Positions 35,526 to 49,337 of a DNA stretch of 64,000 nt are shown piece by piece. The notes beneath the pieces were generated by a model that saw nothing but the letters and a program-made list of their open reading frames with translations, was not told the DNA's origin and made no database searches. Origin of the DNA: Rotaria sp. Silwood1 (lineage: Eukaryota > Rotifera > Eurotatoria > Philodinida > Philodinidae); the NCBI GenBank assembly GCA_905250075.1, contig CAJNOP010000406.1:62001-126000 (forward strand), written 5' to 3'. The translations under genes and the position numbers were made by a program. Every line of letters starts with the position of its first letter. Position 1 is the stretch's first letter.

Positions 35526-36126
35526 AATCAGAATTTCCAGAATATGGTTATACAGAAAAAGGTGATTCATACATAATAGCAGTAAACGTATTTATAATTC
35601 TAAGAAAAAATGCAATATCCGTCAAATAACATCGTACGAAAACAGGATCTATATTTGTTAACTGTTGCTAAAGAGAAAGGCAGTTCAATTGATTGTTTTC
35701 ATTGAATGGATAAGTTCAGCTTGAAACTCAGCCAAGAAGAACAATCAGTTTCTTTATTGTTGTTAAACTCTTTCCTTGATACTGAGCAACATTCATTTCT
35801 GATTGAGTAATACTACCCAACAGCCGTTGCTGACGAATGATCTGTTATATTTGCTATACAGACAAAGTCAATCTAAAACTAATGCGAAGACTAGAGAACT
35901 ATGAGTTGTCATGAATATTAACATTCATGCTATCATAATGTTGATTTCAACTACTAGTCACGGCTCTTCCGTCACACAATCACACTGAATGTGCTTTACT
36001 GGACGATTATACATATGAAATAATTGTGTTAATCAGATACGTCATCACAACATTTATTCAAAGAAAGTACATGGGTTGCGTATAATTGGTGCTTTTTTGC
36101 ATTAATAATAGCATGTTCTTCTTCAA
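35526..36126. other. Intergenic, nothing recognised
   Basis: A+T-rich spacer between the telomere-like module and the GPCR 3' end. Confidence 0.4.
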
Positions 36127-37175
36127 TTAGTCCATGTCAAGATTCGAGTCTTGAGATATAGGAGCAACTGAATTGTGTAATGGTGCTCTTCCTAGGAGGT
36201 TGTAACATTTTCTCCAGAATTTTTTCACGAGTACAAAATGAACTTGACGACAAAATCGACTCGATGTCAGTAGAAAGATGTAAAATGTGCCCTACAATGA
36301 AACTTAGTAATTAGTACAAATGAAAGAAACTTGCATACTCCGTAATTTGAATAGTACATTGCACTTATAACGGCGATGAAGAGCTGACTAATTGCTGCAG
36401 AAAGAGGATTATTCGAATCTATGACTTTATTGAGTATCAATAAACGATGAATTACATAGGGCATAGTAGTGGCCACCAAAAAAGCGACTCGAACGAGAAC
36501 CATAGCAGTAAGTTGTTGATCGAGTCGTCGTCGAACAATTGGTACATGACGTCGTATAACATGACGTACATTTTGATAGGCCAATACACTGAATGTAAAT
36601 GAGATAAACATTGGTAAAATACCGACAAGAATTAATAAGTAAAAATATGAATAGTAGCGTGAAAAGTCCGTATTGTATATGTTACAGCCAGCCGATTGTT
36701 CAATTCGAAATGATATAAAAACCGGAATGCCATGAAAGACCCATATCACAATATTGATACAAGTGAGTAATTGAGCTAATTTAAGTGTGCTCATTTGTCT
36801 GAGACTAACATGATAGCTTGTTGCTAAGTATTGATCAAAGGCTGTGAAACATATTGTTGTTAAAGGTATAAGTCCAGTGATCGTGAACATTGCTGACTTC
36901 AATTTGCACCAAAAAAGTGACGTCTGCGATGGATCATAAGCAAAGATGGTGAGGACACTACGTGCAGTATAACCAAAAAAAAGTTGACCACAGTCAATGA
37001 TCGACTCAACAATGAGATAGAATGCACATTGGTTATGCCGAAACTGTTTGTATTTGGTAAAAACAACAATGTTAAGCATATTACCAACGAGTCCAAGAAA
37101 CAGAATAGGAAAGAATGTATAGATTGTAATTTGCTTCGATGCATAAAATAGAGTATTAACAGTTGACGACGACAT
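36127..37175 (-). CDS. Rhodopsin-like G-protein-coupled receptor, 2 exons
   Basis: Minus-strand exons are 36339-37175 and 36127-36291. The 47-bp intron (GTATGC..TTGTAG) is phase 0 and gives 333 aa. I start at MSSSTVNTLFYAS (ATG 37173-37175, context AAAATG) and not at an in-frame ATG 20 codons upstream. Seven hydrophobic segments are visible. TM1 carries GNMLNI, the extracellular Cys before TM3 is in FWCKLKSAM, and TM3 ends FDQYLATS, a variant of the D-R-Y motif. ECL2 has a Cys in SAGCNIYN. The third loop is short and basic (RHVIRRHVPIVRRRLDQQL). TM7 continues across the splice (SNYG then GTFYIFLLTSSRFCRQVHFV), followed by a basic C-terminal tail ending DSNLDMD. It resembles the large class of orphan, peptide-receptor-like GPCRs in bdelloids. 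The ligand is unknown. Confidence 0.88.
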
Positions 37176-39935
37176 TTTCAATGACCGGCGTGTTTTGCTA
37201 GTGACTTGAATAACACTATTGATTCTCACTTGCACGTTTGTCCTATCTAAAAAATAATTTGATAGCTTTTACCCTCGGAATATAGAAAATCGCATGTATA
37301 AGCCAGTAAACTACATAAATCAAGTAGGAGTGATTTACGACTTTCTGTCACTAGCGTTCTCTATTTTAAAGCAGATTAAAGATTTGTCTTGTGCTCTTAA
37401 ATTAAATAAAACTGCTAGTTCATTAAGATAACATGCTGACAATTGAATTCATATGTGAAATTAATTCTTTTACTAATTCGGTTCTGTTCTAGACGAATAG
37501 ACATACAGCAAGAAAAAATGATAAATAAAATTTATGGAACGATTGCTGGGTCTCCTTGGAATAACTATAATGATATTCTATCTGTACAAACTTCTTGAGT
37601 TAGAAGTTCATATACGTGATAATCAAAATAGAGTTATAGGGGTAAAATGGAAGACTCATAGAAATTCAATCGAAATAGTTTCTATCATTTAGGCAGAAGA
37701 ACGAGCAGAAGTCAATACGAAGAACAAATAATGTGGTAAAATCGAGTCAACTTGACGTCAATTAGCTAGAAAATTCTGAACAGTAGTTTTCATGGTGTTT
37801 ATATTCTCTTTCTATATCTAACAATGAGTAAAAGATAAAAAAGACTTATAAATAAGGCTTCGATGACACACATCATGCTGATATTCGCTTAAACATTCAT
37901 CCTACTGTATCTGCTGATCACAATTAGTTAAAATGTCAAAATCAGAAAAAATATTCTACAAACTTTTGTTGGTGCCAGAAACAGATTCTCTTGAAGTAAT
38001 CATTGCACCACCCCTGTAAATATACTGCTTCTTTGAACTGTAGTTAACTTTTTTATCTTGTCAATGGCTTCTTGATTTGAATAGTATGCAACGACAATAA
38101 AATCGTCGAATCATGCATCGTTTATACGAAACAACGTACGAAACTAGACATGAATATGAGAGAGTAAGTGTCTAGGAAATATTGAACGAGAGGAATATGT
38201 ATCGAAGCGGCAAGAAGTGGAATTGATAAGACATCGATAATCTGATGTCACTTCTTGATTGATTTGCTGCAACTTGTATCAAACATCCAACATCACTGTT
38301 GGTCATGATTCTCAAGTGAAGATTTCGAGTGATGCATCTGCACTCGTCTGATCGAGCTCACAAGATTTGCTCTTCTGTTATGATTGATTCGTTGTGAGAC
38401 TTTATTCATAACCAAATAGCAACAACAACATTTTCAAATTGGCACAATCAGTTGTCCACTTGAAAAGCTTCGAAAGTCAAAAGCCAAAAGTAAAACTACG
38501 AATAGGGAAAGATCAAAACTGAAATCTCGAAATTATTTCTAGTTGCAATAGCAAACTGCAACAGACAACAAGGCTCGTCAGTCTATTGACTGATGAAAAA
38601 ATACAGGATTATGAGTACTTATAGCAATTCAGAGAGAGAAAGAGAAGAGAAAAGAAGATTAACGTGATATAAAAGAAGGAGAGAAGAAGTTAGGAATGAA
38701 CTATGATGATATGCAGACGGATGTCCAAGCTACGAAAAAACTTCACTATGTAACGGAGAATTTCGTTAGACCAACACTATTTATGTATTTGCTTTCATAA
38801 TGAGTCTAGAGAGGATACGACTATTGTCCTTGTATTAAATGAAGAATGCACGTTCACATAATAGCAAACGACAGGACAGCAAAATTCTATGAAAAGACGA
38901 TTAGTGAAGATGTCGTGCAATCGATCATTGAAGGAGAAAATCATTGAAATTGTTTCAGAGCAGACAAGAGCCAACATTATTTATTCTCAAAACTTTCGTA
39001 ACTTTCCATTTTTGGCATTTAGATTGCAGGAAAAGTTGTAGACAATGGCGTTCGCAGTTGATGTTGCATGTGAACGTTTGATTTGTACCAATCTTGATTG
39101 AAAAGCGTCAAGATGACTACAAGTTGTGTTGTGTAATGCCTGTCGAGCCTTTTCTCATTGTCACTAGTTCGATCGAGCTGTTGAAAACCGGAACAGGACT
39201 TGTCATTTATATCTTCGATCATTTTCTTTTGTAGATAAGTGGGTTTCCACTGACCAGCGACAATCTGCGATGGTTTTATCTGAATGTCAAGACTGTCTCT
39301 TATCAGAAATCTATGTCCTAGTGCAAATACTCATCAAACGAGTACAATTAGGTCCTAATTTTGGCCAGGATATAAACACAAAAGCTTTTAATCTGTTGGT
39401 GGAATTTTCTTGTAAGATTTATAAAAAAATTAATGAATAACAAATACTAGTTGTAAAAGGACGTAAAGTATAAGTTTAGGTATTAATGTGAGAGTAGAAC
39501 AGAACGATATCTAAGCTCACATCCACCTCTGCCGCTTTTGTTGAATCGTTTTTCGTTTCTAATGAATGTTGATGTTGAACTCTCTAGATCATTCGCAAAT
39601 ATTTGAGTACTTTGTACGATCGAATCGCGACGTAAGCGAATCATCTTTAACATAAAGTTGATATTCTTTGATAATTTTGAATGATTGATATTTAAAAAGA
39701 TTCATTAATCGAATCGATCAGTCTGAAAATTTCTCCTTATCGATCAAATCAGGAGAAAGAACGGTCTAGTGTAACTATCGATAAAGTAGCATAACATGCT
39801 AAAACATTGAAAAGTTCATTGATCCAATGAGAAAGTCGCTTCATAGAGTGAAGAGCACGATACCACTGGTTTTTTTGTCTTCTACTCGCTCGTCCTATTC
39901 AACAACATCTGTGTATTAGCAATGCATAAAGATAT
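37176..39935. other. Intergenic, mostly unrecognised
   Basis: A weak G/C-arm pair (GTGAGAGT..CTCACATCCACCTC) at about 39488-39533 may be an eroded telomere-like module. Minus-strand frames at 38795-39222 have no motif. Confidence 0.35.
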
Positions 39936-39941
39936 TTTATT
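39936..39941 (-). terminator. Polyadenylation signal of the alcohol dehydrogenase gene
   Basis: AATAAA on the minus strand about 70 bp beyond the stop codon of the gene at 40009-42117. Confidence 0.5.
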
Positions 39942-40008
39942 AAATTATTAACTGAAGAAAATTCATAAATCGTTTTGTGTCAGATTGTTGCACATTGAAC
40001 AAGTATGC

Positions 40009-42117
40009 TCATTGTTTGAACGTCTTTTCCATATCAATGACAAATCGATATTTGACATCTGAATTAAGTATTCGATCGAATGCCGTGCCAAGATTCGAGG
40101 GTGATCCTTCGATCAACTCAACGTCACCTAAAACATAAATCAATCAATATAAGTAACAGATTCAATTTTATCAATGAAACAATATTTTTTTTTTCAATTT
40201 TTCAAAAAGTAAATTGTCATTTCTATGTAATTTATCTGTTCATCCAAAAATTTTAGTCAAGTTGATCTTCGAGTTTTGAAATATTTTAAAATAAAAACTA
40301 TCTGATTCACGAAGAAAATTTTGTCGAACTTGTCAAACTTGATCGAATGTATTCTCCTTGTCAAATTAGTCACATAGAATAAAATTCACAACTCTACTTT
40401 GAGACAAAATATTTTCTTTCTTTTCGATTCAACCAAACAAAGCTTAATATCACTACAATGATTTACTACATCTAATTTGAAGAATTCTGTCGATTTGTGT
40501 TCGATATAAAAATCATTGCTCATGTGATCTATCCATATTCTGATTGTCTATAGATTCGATGAAAACTAACTGAAACAAAGCCAGAAATAATATTCTTACA
40601 TGTTATATTGTGTTGACCACTAAAATCAAGCATTTCTTGTGTTTCTTTCATTCCACCAATGAAAGAACCTGTTACATTCAAGCGTTTTTGAATTAGAGAA
40701 AATGGTGGAACTTCAAGAGGTGTCGGCGGTGCTCCAATCCTATAGAAAATATGTATGTTTGCAAAGAATTTCTTATAGATCTTGTATACTCACATGCAAA
40801 AAGTACCTCCGAATCTTAAAGTACTCAATATATGGATAAGATCATGTTTTGCCGAAACGCAATCAATAATTAAGTCAAATTTATTCGTAGCCGCATTGAT
40901 TTGCTCAAAATCTGTAGACAAAATGAATTGTTTTGCACCAAATTTAATGGCATCATCACGTTTCGATTTTGAAGTTGAGAAGACCGTTACATCAGCACCC
41001 ATTGCTACGCCGTATTTGATGGCTAAATGTCCTACTCCACCAAAACCAACAATACTAGCGAGAACATTACTTTATTTCCCAGAAATCACTGGAGTATGAT
41101 CACCTACCCCATTCGAGTATCTTTACCAACGTTATGTTGACGAAGAGCAGAATAGACAGTAATACCGGCACAAAGAAGTGGAGCTACTTTATCCAAAGGT
41201 AGGTTGTTGGGAATTTTCAATACAAAATGTTCAACCACAACAATTAAATTTGAATAACCTGCCAAAAAGAAGATATAAATGAATCTCTCTCTCATTAATG
41301 ATGAAGAGAACCTCAAAAAAAGTATTGAGTAAGGTCAGTATCAGTCAATTGATTATCGAATATGAACTGATTCATTATTAATAACTTCTTCATCAATCTA
41401 ATCTATGTACATATATTTTCCACTCATGTGTTTATTCGTTGAAGAAGAGAACTTTGAAATTAATATAAAAAAAGTTCTCTCTACTTAACTATACTAGAAT
41501 AAGAACTATTTCTTCTTTATTACGGAGAAATCGATTTGAAGGAGTACAATATAATCACAATAAGAGGTTTTACTTGATTATAACTGTCATCTACGAGTTG
41601 AATACCTCCATATGTTGTCGTCTTTTTGTCCATTTCGGTACTATTAAATGTTCCCACACAACCTTCAGTGCAATGTTGTTCAAGATTCTTCTTGCCTACA
41701 GATATATTAGAATCAATTTCATGAATAAGAGATAAATATTTACATTGATTGCATTGACGACAGGAATTAACAATGAATCCGACTCCAACATGATCACCTT
41801 GCTTGACTTTAGTTACTTGATCACCTACTTTTTCAACAATACCTACTATTTCATGGCCGGGTACCATTGGATACTTGCTATTCTTCCATTCATTTTTCAC
41901 CGCATGGATATCACTAAAAGATTATTTAAAACTAACAGAAAACAGAACGAAAGTCTTACCCATGACACATACCGCAATATAAAATTCGAATGAGAACATC
42001 GTCAGGATTTATAGGACGTCGAGGTAAATCCCACAATTGAAATTGACCATTTATTTCACGCACAACAAAGGCTTTAGATAATATGACATCTCCGGCTGAC
42101 GTACTGCTACCAGACAT
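40009..42117 (-). CDS. Zinc alcohol dehydrogenase, NADP-dependent CAD/YahK type, 7 exons
   Basis: Minus-strand exons are 41960-42117, 41744-41913, 41606-41695, 41108-41258, 40794-41054, 40600-40739 and 40009-40127. All are GT..AG and the phases join to 1,089 bp (362 aa), the usual length. Catalytic zinc ligands are Cys48 (YCGMCHGD), His73-Glu74 ([10 protein letters not shown]) and the Cys of [10 protein letters not shown]. Structural zinc ligands are Cys104, 107, 110 and 118 ([15 protein letters not shown]). The nucleotide-binding turn is GFGGVGHLA. The family reduces aldehydes or oxidises alcohols, often aromatic, with NADP(H). The position usually Ser/Thr in C-H-S/T-D is Gly here, so the proton relay may differ. 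Five introns or fewer are the usual short size, but those at 40128-40599 and 41259-41605 are long. The type is common in bacteria, fungi and plants, so an old transfer with later intron gain is possible. Confidence 0.92.
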
Positions 42118-44569
42118 TTTGTCTCAAATCTGAAATTTTCTATAATAAGAGTTAGAAGAGCCGATTATCCTATTGTTTAACAGATCAACATGCTGTTAAT
42201 CCGCATGAAAAAGACATAGAGTCAAAAACGAACAATATGTTTATCATCATCACAACGTGATTTGTTTCTTTCTTTCAAATGCAATTGATCTAGAGCTTTT
42301 TTAATAGAAATCTAAAACAAAGAGTCAAATAGTGTGTCATTTGTAAACACAAAGTGAAAAATGACACTCTGATTTTACAAAGAAAGTATCACAAAGATGC
42401 CAAAACGTGACCTACTTGAAATTGATGAAAGAAAGAAATGTTTCATGTATTAATTACTACTAAGTTCAAAGGAAAAGACGAACTCTGGTTTTTATGAAAG
42501 GCTCTTTACTATAGGCTCAGGAAGTAAAGAGTCGATGAATTTGTATCTATATAACTCTGGGCAAAAGAAAATAACTGTTACTCGGACTTCCTAAGCACTT
42601 GAATCCTATCGATGTTCAATTGAAATAATTTCAATTTCTGTCATTATTGTATAGATCATGGAATGGAATCGAATATAGATGATGATGATGAAGAAGAATT
42701 TTATTATTGATTTCCACACAACCATAAAACACTGGCTGATGATTTTTGATTTTTTTTTCAAAACTCAATAAATTCTGTTTACTTTCTGTTCAATTAATCC
42801 GAAAAGAAAACAGACATGACGAATAGCAGAGAATGTTAAAGATGTGATTTCATCTCTTAGTAAGTTTCATTTTTTAAAAGTTCATTAATTATTAGTCTGA
42901 AAACGTCAGAGCATACGATGTATGTCTATTAACGAAAAAATTAAACGTTTCGAATATTCTATGCAACGTGAAGCAGAATGTCAATAATTCTCAAAAAATT
43001 TACCCTTGATACTTTGTTTTTATCAGCAAAGTATACAATCTAGTGCCAATCGAAAATCATCAGAATCTTGAGTCCTTGGCTATAATTGAGGGTCCTTGCT
43101 ATTAAAAACACTGTTGATCTACTAGCTAATGCATAGGATAGGTTCATTTTAGACCTATTATTTCTAAAATACACTAATGATAATTGATTAAGTTTTCAAT
43201 TGACGTACTTATGAAGATTATTATATATTTAGACTCAGCAGCGTAGAAGGAATATTTGAGTAAAATATTTCATCTGCTATTCTCTTAAAATGTATGGATG
43301 GCGCCACGTATCAGTACATTGTCTCAGAGCATCGTGACAGGAATATAACAGAAATAGGCTCTGTCACATCAATTACATTTCCCACTTCAACTTTTAATAT
43401 GGTGTTTCGTAATCATTGCAACTTGGTTCTTTTAAACACATATTTTGCAAACTTGTACTATTTCTACTTTTCATAATAGAAAAAAATCGAATATTACGTA
43501 AAACATACAATCAAACAACAACATGATATCTTGTAAAATAAAAAATTATTAACGAAAAAATATGAGCCATCGTCAAAATCGAAGAAAGCCTTGATGATTA
43601 CAATCGATGGACAAACATTTCCGAATGAGTCGCTTTCTAGAAAGTGAAAAGTGTAGCAATATGAAAAATAAATTCTAATTAACCTTGAATAGAGTATTGA
43701 TGTGAAGTTCTATAGCTATTGCTTTTGGTCGATTCTTCTGAACCTACTCAGAAAATTTCGATTAAGTAGCAAAACGATATGATGAAGGGTCATACGTGAT
43801 GTATTGGGAGTATGGCGAAGCTCAATACAATCATTAACTCCATGGTTCTGGAAACTGATGACTACAAAGTTCTTCTGCATTTGAGACGGAAGATGCTAGG
43901 GAAATAAAAATATAGAGCATTGTACCAATTGAGAATGCCACGCAACAACATACAATAACAAATATATTTTTCTTACATGCATCTAAAGGATTATTGCATA
44001 TACACAAGTAACTCTAATATTTCCTACAATATTTTATTCATGAGATGTAAAATTTTCTAAAAATTACAAAGAAAATTGTGTCAATTAGAGTAAAAATTAT
44101 TTTTCAATTTTTTTTTTCGGTAAGACTTTTATGCTTTTTGAAAATTTCACAATTCTAAAAAATAACATAAATAAATTTTTTCCAAATCTATTTATCAGCT
44201 ACTTAATTTCATCTGATCATAAATGTCGAAAGTAAAATTAAAATCATACTACTGATACTATATTACATAAAAAAGAATTTTCAGGAAAAACAAATTCATT
44301 AGTGAATAAGAATCAATTATTTTGTCAAATTTTCTTTCTGTGTTTCTATCGTCTACGGTCTTGATATGCGTGTGTGGATGTTAGAATCGACTTATGCTAT
44401 CAATCGACAGCCTCAAAAAGATTCAAAACACAGTAAATTTCTTTTAGAGTACAAAAAAACCACAAAAACTAAGCTTTTATACACCAATATTCTTACAGTA
44501 GATTTGAAACACCTAACAATGATTTTGTTGTTGCATATACTTTATTTATTCTTGAAAATTAATAGTTGT
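42118..44569. other. Intergenic, nothing recognised
   Basis: Frames at 43294-43476 and 44366-44575 (+) show no motif. A GATGATGATGA run lies near 42680. Confidence 0.4.
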
Positions 44570-47379
44570 TTATAGTAGAGTACAAAATATAGACGTCGGA
44601 GATGAAGGTTTGTAACTGTCATTGGGTGTGATTGGTATATATTTTTCGATTGCATGAAGAAAACGTATATAAGTGTCAATTGTTAGAAGTTTTTGTTGAC
44701 CATCAGCTGCTGCTACTTCAGCTTTAAATGTTTGAAACATTAGATCCCAATATATTTTGCATCTTTTATGAGTTTCATAAAGAAGATATCCATCCATATT
44801 TCCCAACACTGGAAGAAGACATTCGAATTTTTCGTTGATAAGAAATGATTGAACATGAGTTTTTGTCCATTGATTAATACAATGTGGATAATCTCTGAAA
44901 ATAAAATTCTTTCCCTATCTAATTATGCATTTAGTTGATCAAAACGATTCAGTATGAATAAGAGAAAAATATTGAAAATTTCAAAACAAAGTAATTTTTA
45001 TCAAGACATCGATTCTTTCCTGGTATATGCGAGTAGATATTCATTTTGAAACTTCTGAAATAAATTATTTTTTGCTAAGAAATGTTTTGTTTTTCCGTCT
45101 ACGTTATTCTAAACTTTTCTTCGATGATATTCATTTGAGTGAATCAGAAGTTTTTCATATAGTTAATATTTGCTGATAACTCACCTAACTAATGAATGAT
45201 ATTCATATGATTTGACAGGTAGATTTATTATTTCCATATCTAAGCCATGTTCAATCGATTTCTTTGTTGAATTCGATTGAGCTTGACTTGTTCGATATCG
45301 AATCATTTCATTTTTCAAATTTTTATAGGCAATATCGAAACCAAGTTTAGGAAAATCGATATAGATCTTTCCACTAGCAATAATTCCTAACCATCCATCT
45401 GGTCGATAACCTGGTTTCATCATCAATGGAATCAAATAACATTGGCGTTCGAAAGCATAATGAGCTTCAGATTGACAATAAGCACTTTGTTTGTATGCAT
45501 CTGACATGCATAAAAATACAAATTCTGAATTTTCAATAGCAGTAGCAATAGCAACCATTGTTTGTCCATGAATTTCATATCGATCAATCCATACTCGAAA
45601 ATTATCTTTGACAAGACAATCATGAATACGATAACACAAATCCTTATCACTATGTGAATAACTCAACATAATATCATATTTCTTAATAGTAATATCAGAT
45701 TTTGTCGATGTTTCATCCGATTTTGTGTTAATTGTTTCTTCTTTTTCCAGTTTCCACAGGAGATTTTCAGCGACTCTCTGTAGATCTTGTTCAGTAGATG
45801 AGATAAGCAATGTTTTCAAATTTGAAATGAATTGAGAATTATCTTTGAGTTGACATGCAGCATTATGATTGAATGTTAGAGCAAGAAGAATTTCTAATGC
45901 TGATAGTTGCACTTTGATAGGATCAAATTTTGATTCGGTTACACAACGAAGAAGAAGAGTTAAGACTCCTTGTTTTGTTAATTCTTCTTTTATTTGATCA
46001 TGTTGAACCAAGACTAAATAAGAAACTCGAATAATTTTCTACAATTCAAATGTGTTTGTTTTTTTTTTCTTCTGATTTTCGATGAACAAATCAAAATTCA
46101 ACTTACTCTTGAGACTACGAAGTAAATTATGGAATCGTGGTATCCTACTGGAATCATCGATAAGATTAGTAAAAAATCTAAGAAAAACAATGGCAATTTG
46201 TGTCGAATTTTTTAATGTTTTGATATCGTCTTCTGTCATAATTGAAGCTAATATGCGATAAATATGAAATTGTATGATTTCATCCTCAATAGTAGCTATT
46301 TTTAATAATAATGGAACAATATGTTTATTTTTTATATATGTTCGTAAATCATTTGTCATTGTCAAAGAATACAAATTTTGAACGAGAACTCTTATTAAAT
46401 CTTTTGTTATTTCATCCATTGTTTTACATTCCATTATTGTATTTAATATGGAAGATAATTGATCGATCATTGTACAATAACCTTCACGAATTGATTGAGG
46501 AAATAGTTCTTCATCGCTAGCATTTCCACCGATTAATGTAATACAAAATTGACCAATAACTTTAATAGCTACTCTACTCAATTTTTTATAAGATAAAAGC
46601 TGAGTTTGAAACCAACAAGTAAAACTATTTAATTGAGCAGTTCGAACGGCTACACAAGTTTTATTATAATGATTACCATTGTGCCAAGATATGTAATTAG
46701 TACAAGTATCGAGTAAAAATGTTTGTGCTTCATTGAGTTTTTCTAATTCAGCTATTTGTTTAAACATATCAATGAAATAATTTGAGCATACACAATCAAC
46801 AACACTATCGAGTAGTTCAACTAACATTGGTATACTCTGAATATCTGTTCGACCTTTCTGAAGATAATGAATTGCTCGAAGAATATAATCAATTGCTTCT
46901 ATTTGTTGATCCTGCAAATGTTTACCTTGTGTAGCGATATCCTTGAGACATGCATGAATTTCATCAATCAAAGATACATGAATTAAGAGTTGTTTCAATG
47001 GATCAATATCATCATCGACAACATGTAAACAAAGTTCAGCAAATAGAATAGCTATTTGAGTGAAAACTTGACCAGATATTGAATCGAGTATTTGATCAGT
47101 TCGCCATCGACGCAGAATATCAAGATAATAATCACGAAGGAACAAAAATAATTCATGATTAAGAAATTTTGCTTGGTAAAATGTTTCATCATTTTTTATA
47201 CGAAATGAAATAGATGAAACAATTTGTTGTATTACTGTAACATCATTCTTCATTGTGTCTTGATTAAGTTTGACAACTATATTGTCCAAACAAGTTTTTA
47301 ATTGATTATTGGTAGAAGACGTTCTTTGTTCTTTGAGAAGAGTACATTGTTGTTTGATAAAAGTAGATAATTCCATCAA
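44570..47379 (-). CDS. ARM-repeat, TIR and SAM-like domain protein, 3 exons
   Basis: Minus-strand exons are 46107-47379, 45185-46013 and 44570-44894. Introns are 93 and 290 bp, GT..AG, and phases join to 2,427 bp (808 aa). Residues 1 to about 520 are all-helical with Leu-rich armadillo/HEAT-like character (for example SALEILLALTFNHNAACQL). A TIR domain spans about 536-660: KYDIMLSYSHSDKDLCYRIH, RVWIDRYEIHGQTM, IENSEFVFLCMSDAYKQSAY, CQSEAHYAFERQ and IYIDFPK. The Glu in CQSEAHYAF sits where the catalytic Glu of NAD-cleaving TIR domains is expected. The last about 100 residues (DYPHCINQWTKTHVQSFLIN, MDGYLLYETHKRC) look SAM-like. Family knowledge: ARM plus SAM plus TIR occurs in SARM1, an NAD hydrolase in axon death and immunity, but there the SAM repeats precede the TIR. 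An NAD-hydrolase or scaffold role here is inference. Confidence 0.88.
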
Positions 47380-49274
47380 ATAGAATAAACAATGATTCTA
47401 ATCAATAAGAGAAGAAGTTTTTCGACTACGAAAACAAAAAAATATTATTGTGAACTCTTGAAGAACGAGATTAAAAGAAAAAAAAATCGCTTACGTTCCT
47501 TCACACGTGCTGAATTCTACTGTAAAATGAAAGCAGTGCTGTTGTTCTATTCGTACAGTCAAAAGTAAAAATTGTAATGCCACTGTTATGGCAACTTCTA
47601 GAAAGCAGTGCGTATGAGTGCACATTGCATGACAAAGTATGACAGCACTATAAAAAGAGTATAGATGACGAGAAGATTCTGTAATAAAATCATATGGACA
47701 TCCTGATGATTACATCAAAACTAATATGAATTAAAAATATTGATTTGTAATAAATCTTATTGTTATTCAATTTATATTTATCAATAAAAGTTATTGAAAG
47801 CAACAATGTAAATCACGTTCAACTGAACTCATAGAAAAATATAATCTACAAGAGTGAGCTTTAAACACCGACGAGACAACCTTTTTATAGGCGCCATGAT
47901 TTAAAAGAAATTCAAATCTTGTAACGAACTATAAGAAAAAAAAATTTGTCAGCATAGAATTGAAATGGTTATGTTTTCTAGCATGGTCTATAATATTAGA
48001 AACACTGTGTTGCTATACTCGAACTCATTCAGTTACTAATTATTGTCATTTTTGGAAGCTCAATAATATGTGTACAAGACCAATTATTTTAGTTTTCGTA
48101 CCAATTTGTTCATTTTTAGTAAGCTCTCACTTTAATCTTGAATTTGGAATGTCGAGTTCCATTGTTTTATATGCAATTTCATGGACAAATTTGTGACGTC
48201 ATACAATTGTGTTACGATTCTCAAATTAATTGCACTAAAAAAAAATGATTTCTTATCTACATTTAAAATAGCATATGCTAAAAAACATTCTGTTTATTGA
48301 TCTAATCAAAATACAAATGATTTACTTAATTTTAGTAAATGATAACAAGTAGTACATACAATAGTTCTATCTCATCTTTTCAATATTGATTTATTAACAT
48401 ATATTTTAAAGTAATCATCAAATAATAAACTATTTATGATTTTTGAAATTCTTTAATCTAAACAATTGATGAAACAATCATTATATAATAATACATGTAT
48501 TAATGCAAATATATCATATTTATTATTGAATCAAAACAACGATCCTTCAACGAAACCTAAAAGACGATTATACGAACAATCTATGAAGAAAATATTTCTA
48601 AAAAATTATTATGCAGATGGTTAGGATTATGTCACTCAAAAGCGTTTACAATAATGCGAAGAGAAGAATATTAGCGAACAATAAAATAACACACCATATT
48701 TTCTACTGATAGTACTCATTAATATTTTTTATTCACCACTAAAACTTAGTTAATATCATCTAGTTGAATTTACTCAAATAATTAGTAAGAGCTTTTTCAT
48801 AAAACAGTTCAATGATATTCTTATTGTTGATCTTTAATAACTGTCTGACTAGATTTGAAAAGCATTTGGTAAAACTCTGATCTTTAGTATTTTATTACAC
48901 AAATGAAGCTTCAATATCAATCGACTAGAGTTTTTATTGATTTGAATATTCATTCAGATATATATATAATATTAAGCAAAATGAAATAAATGTTAGTTAG
49001 ACAATTTGACCGTATCGTATGGAATGGAGGTATGAAATGCTTCTAACAATCTCATCTGCTCATTACCATTGTTGTCAATTCTCTTCTTTTATCTGTTCTT
49101 GTTTCACTAAATCATTTGAATCCACATTTTCATTATGAAAGAAAGAATAAATTCCAAGTCTTTCTCCTCTGCTCACCAAGAACAAAAACTATTTAATTCA
49201 ACCATTAAAAAAAAAAAATTCCGTGAGAGTTGAAACTTTTCATGTTGATCACAATCATCTTTTGTATCACATAA
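47380..49274. other. Intergenic; one possible membrane-type frame
   Basis: A plus-strand frame at 47960-48196 (MKWLCFLAWSIILETLCCYT..) has hydrophobic runs and Cys but no known family. It could be a stray exon or chance. Nothing else is recognised. Confidence 0.35.
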
Positions 49275-49337
49275 GAGTGTGGATGTGGAATGCGCGTGTA
49301 ATATGATAAACAAACACCAGCGCCCATATCCAAACTC
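49275..49337. repeat. Telomere-like G-arm/C-arm module (copy 6)
   Basis: GAGTGTGGATGTGGAATGCG, a short AT-rich spacer, then CGCCCATATCCAAACTC. G-rich arm first. Confidence 0.6.

Noticed and set aside
47960-48196. 78-codon hydrophobic plus-strand frame as a gene
   Set aside because: No family, no splice support and no promoter. Kept only as a note.
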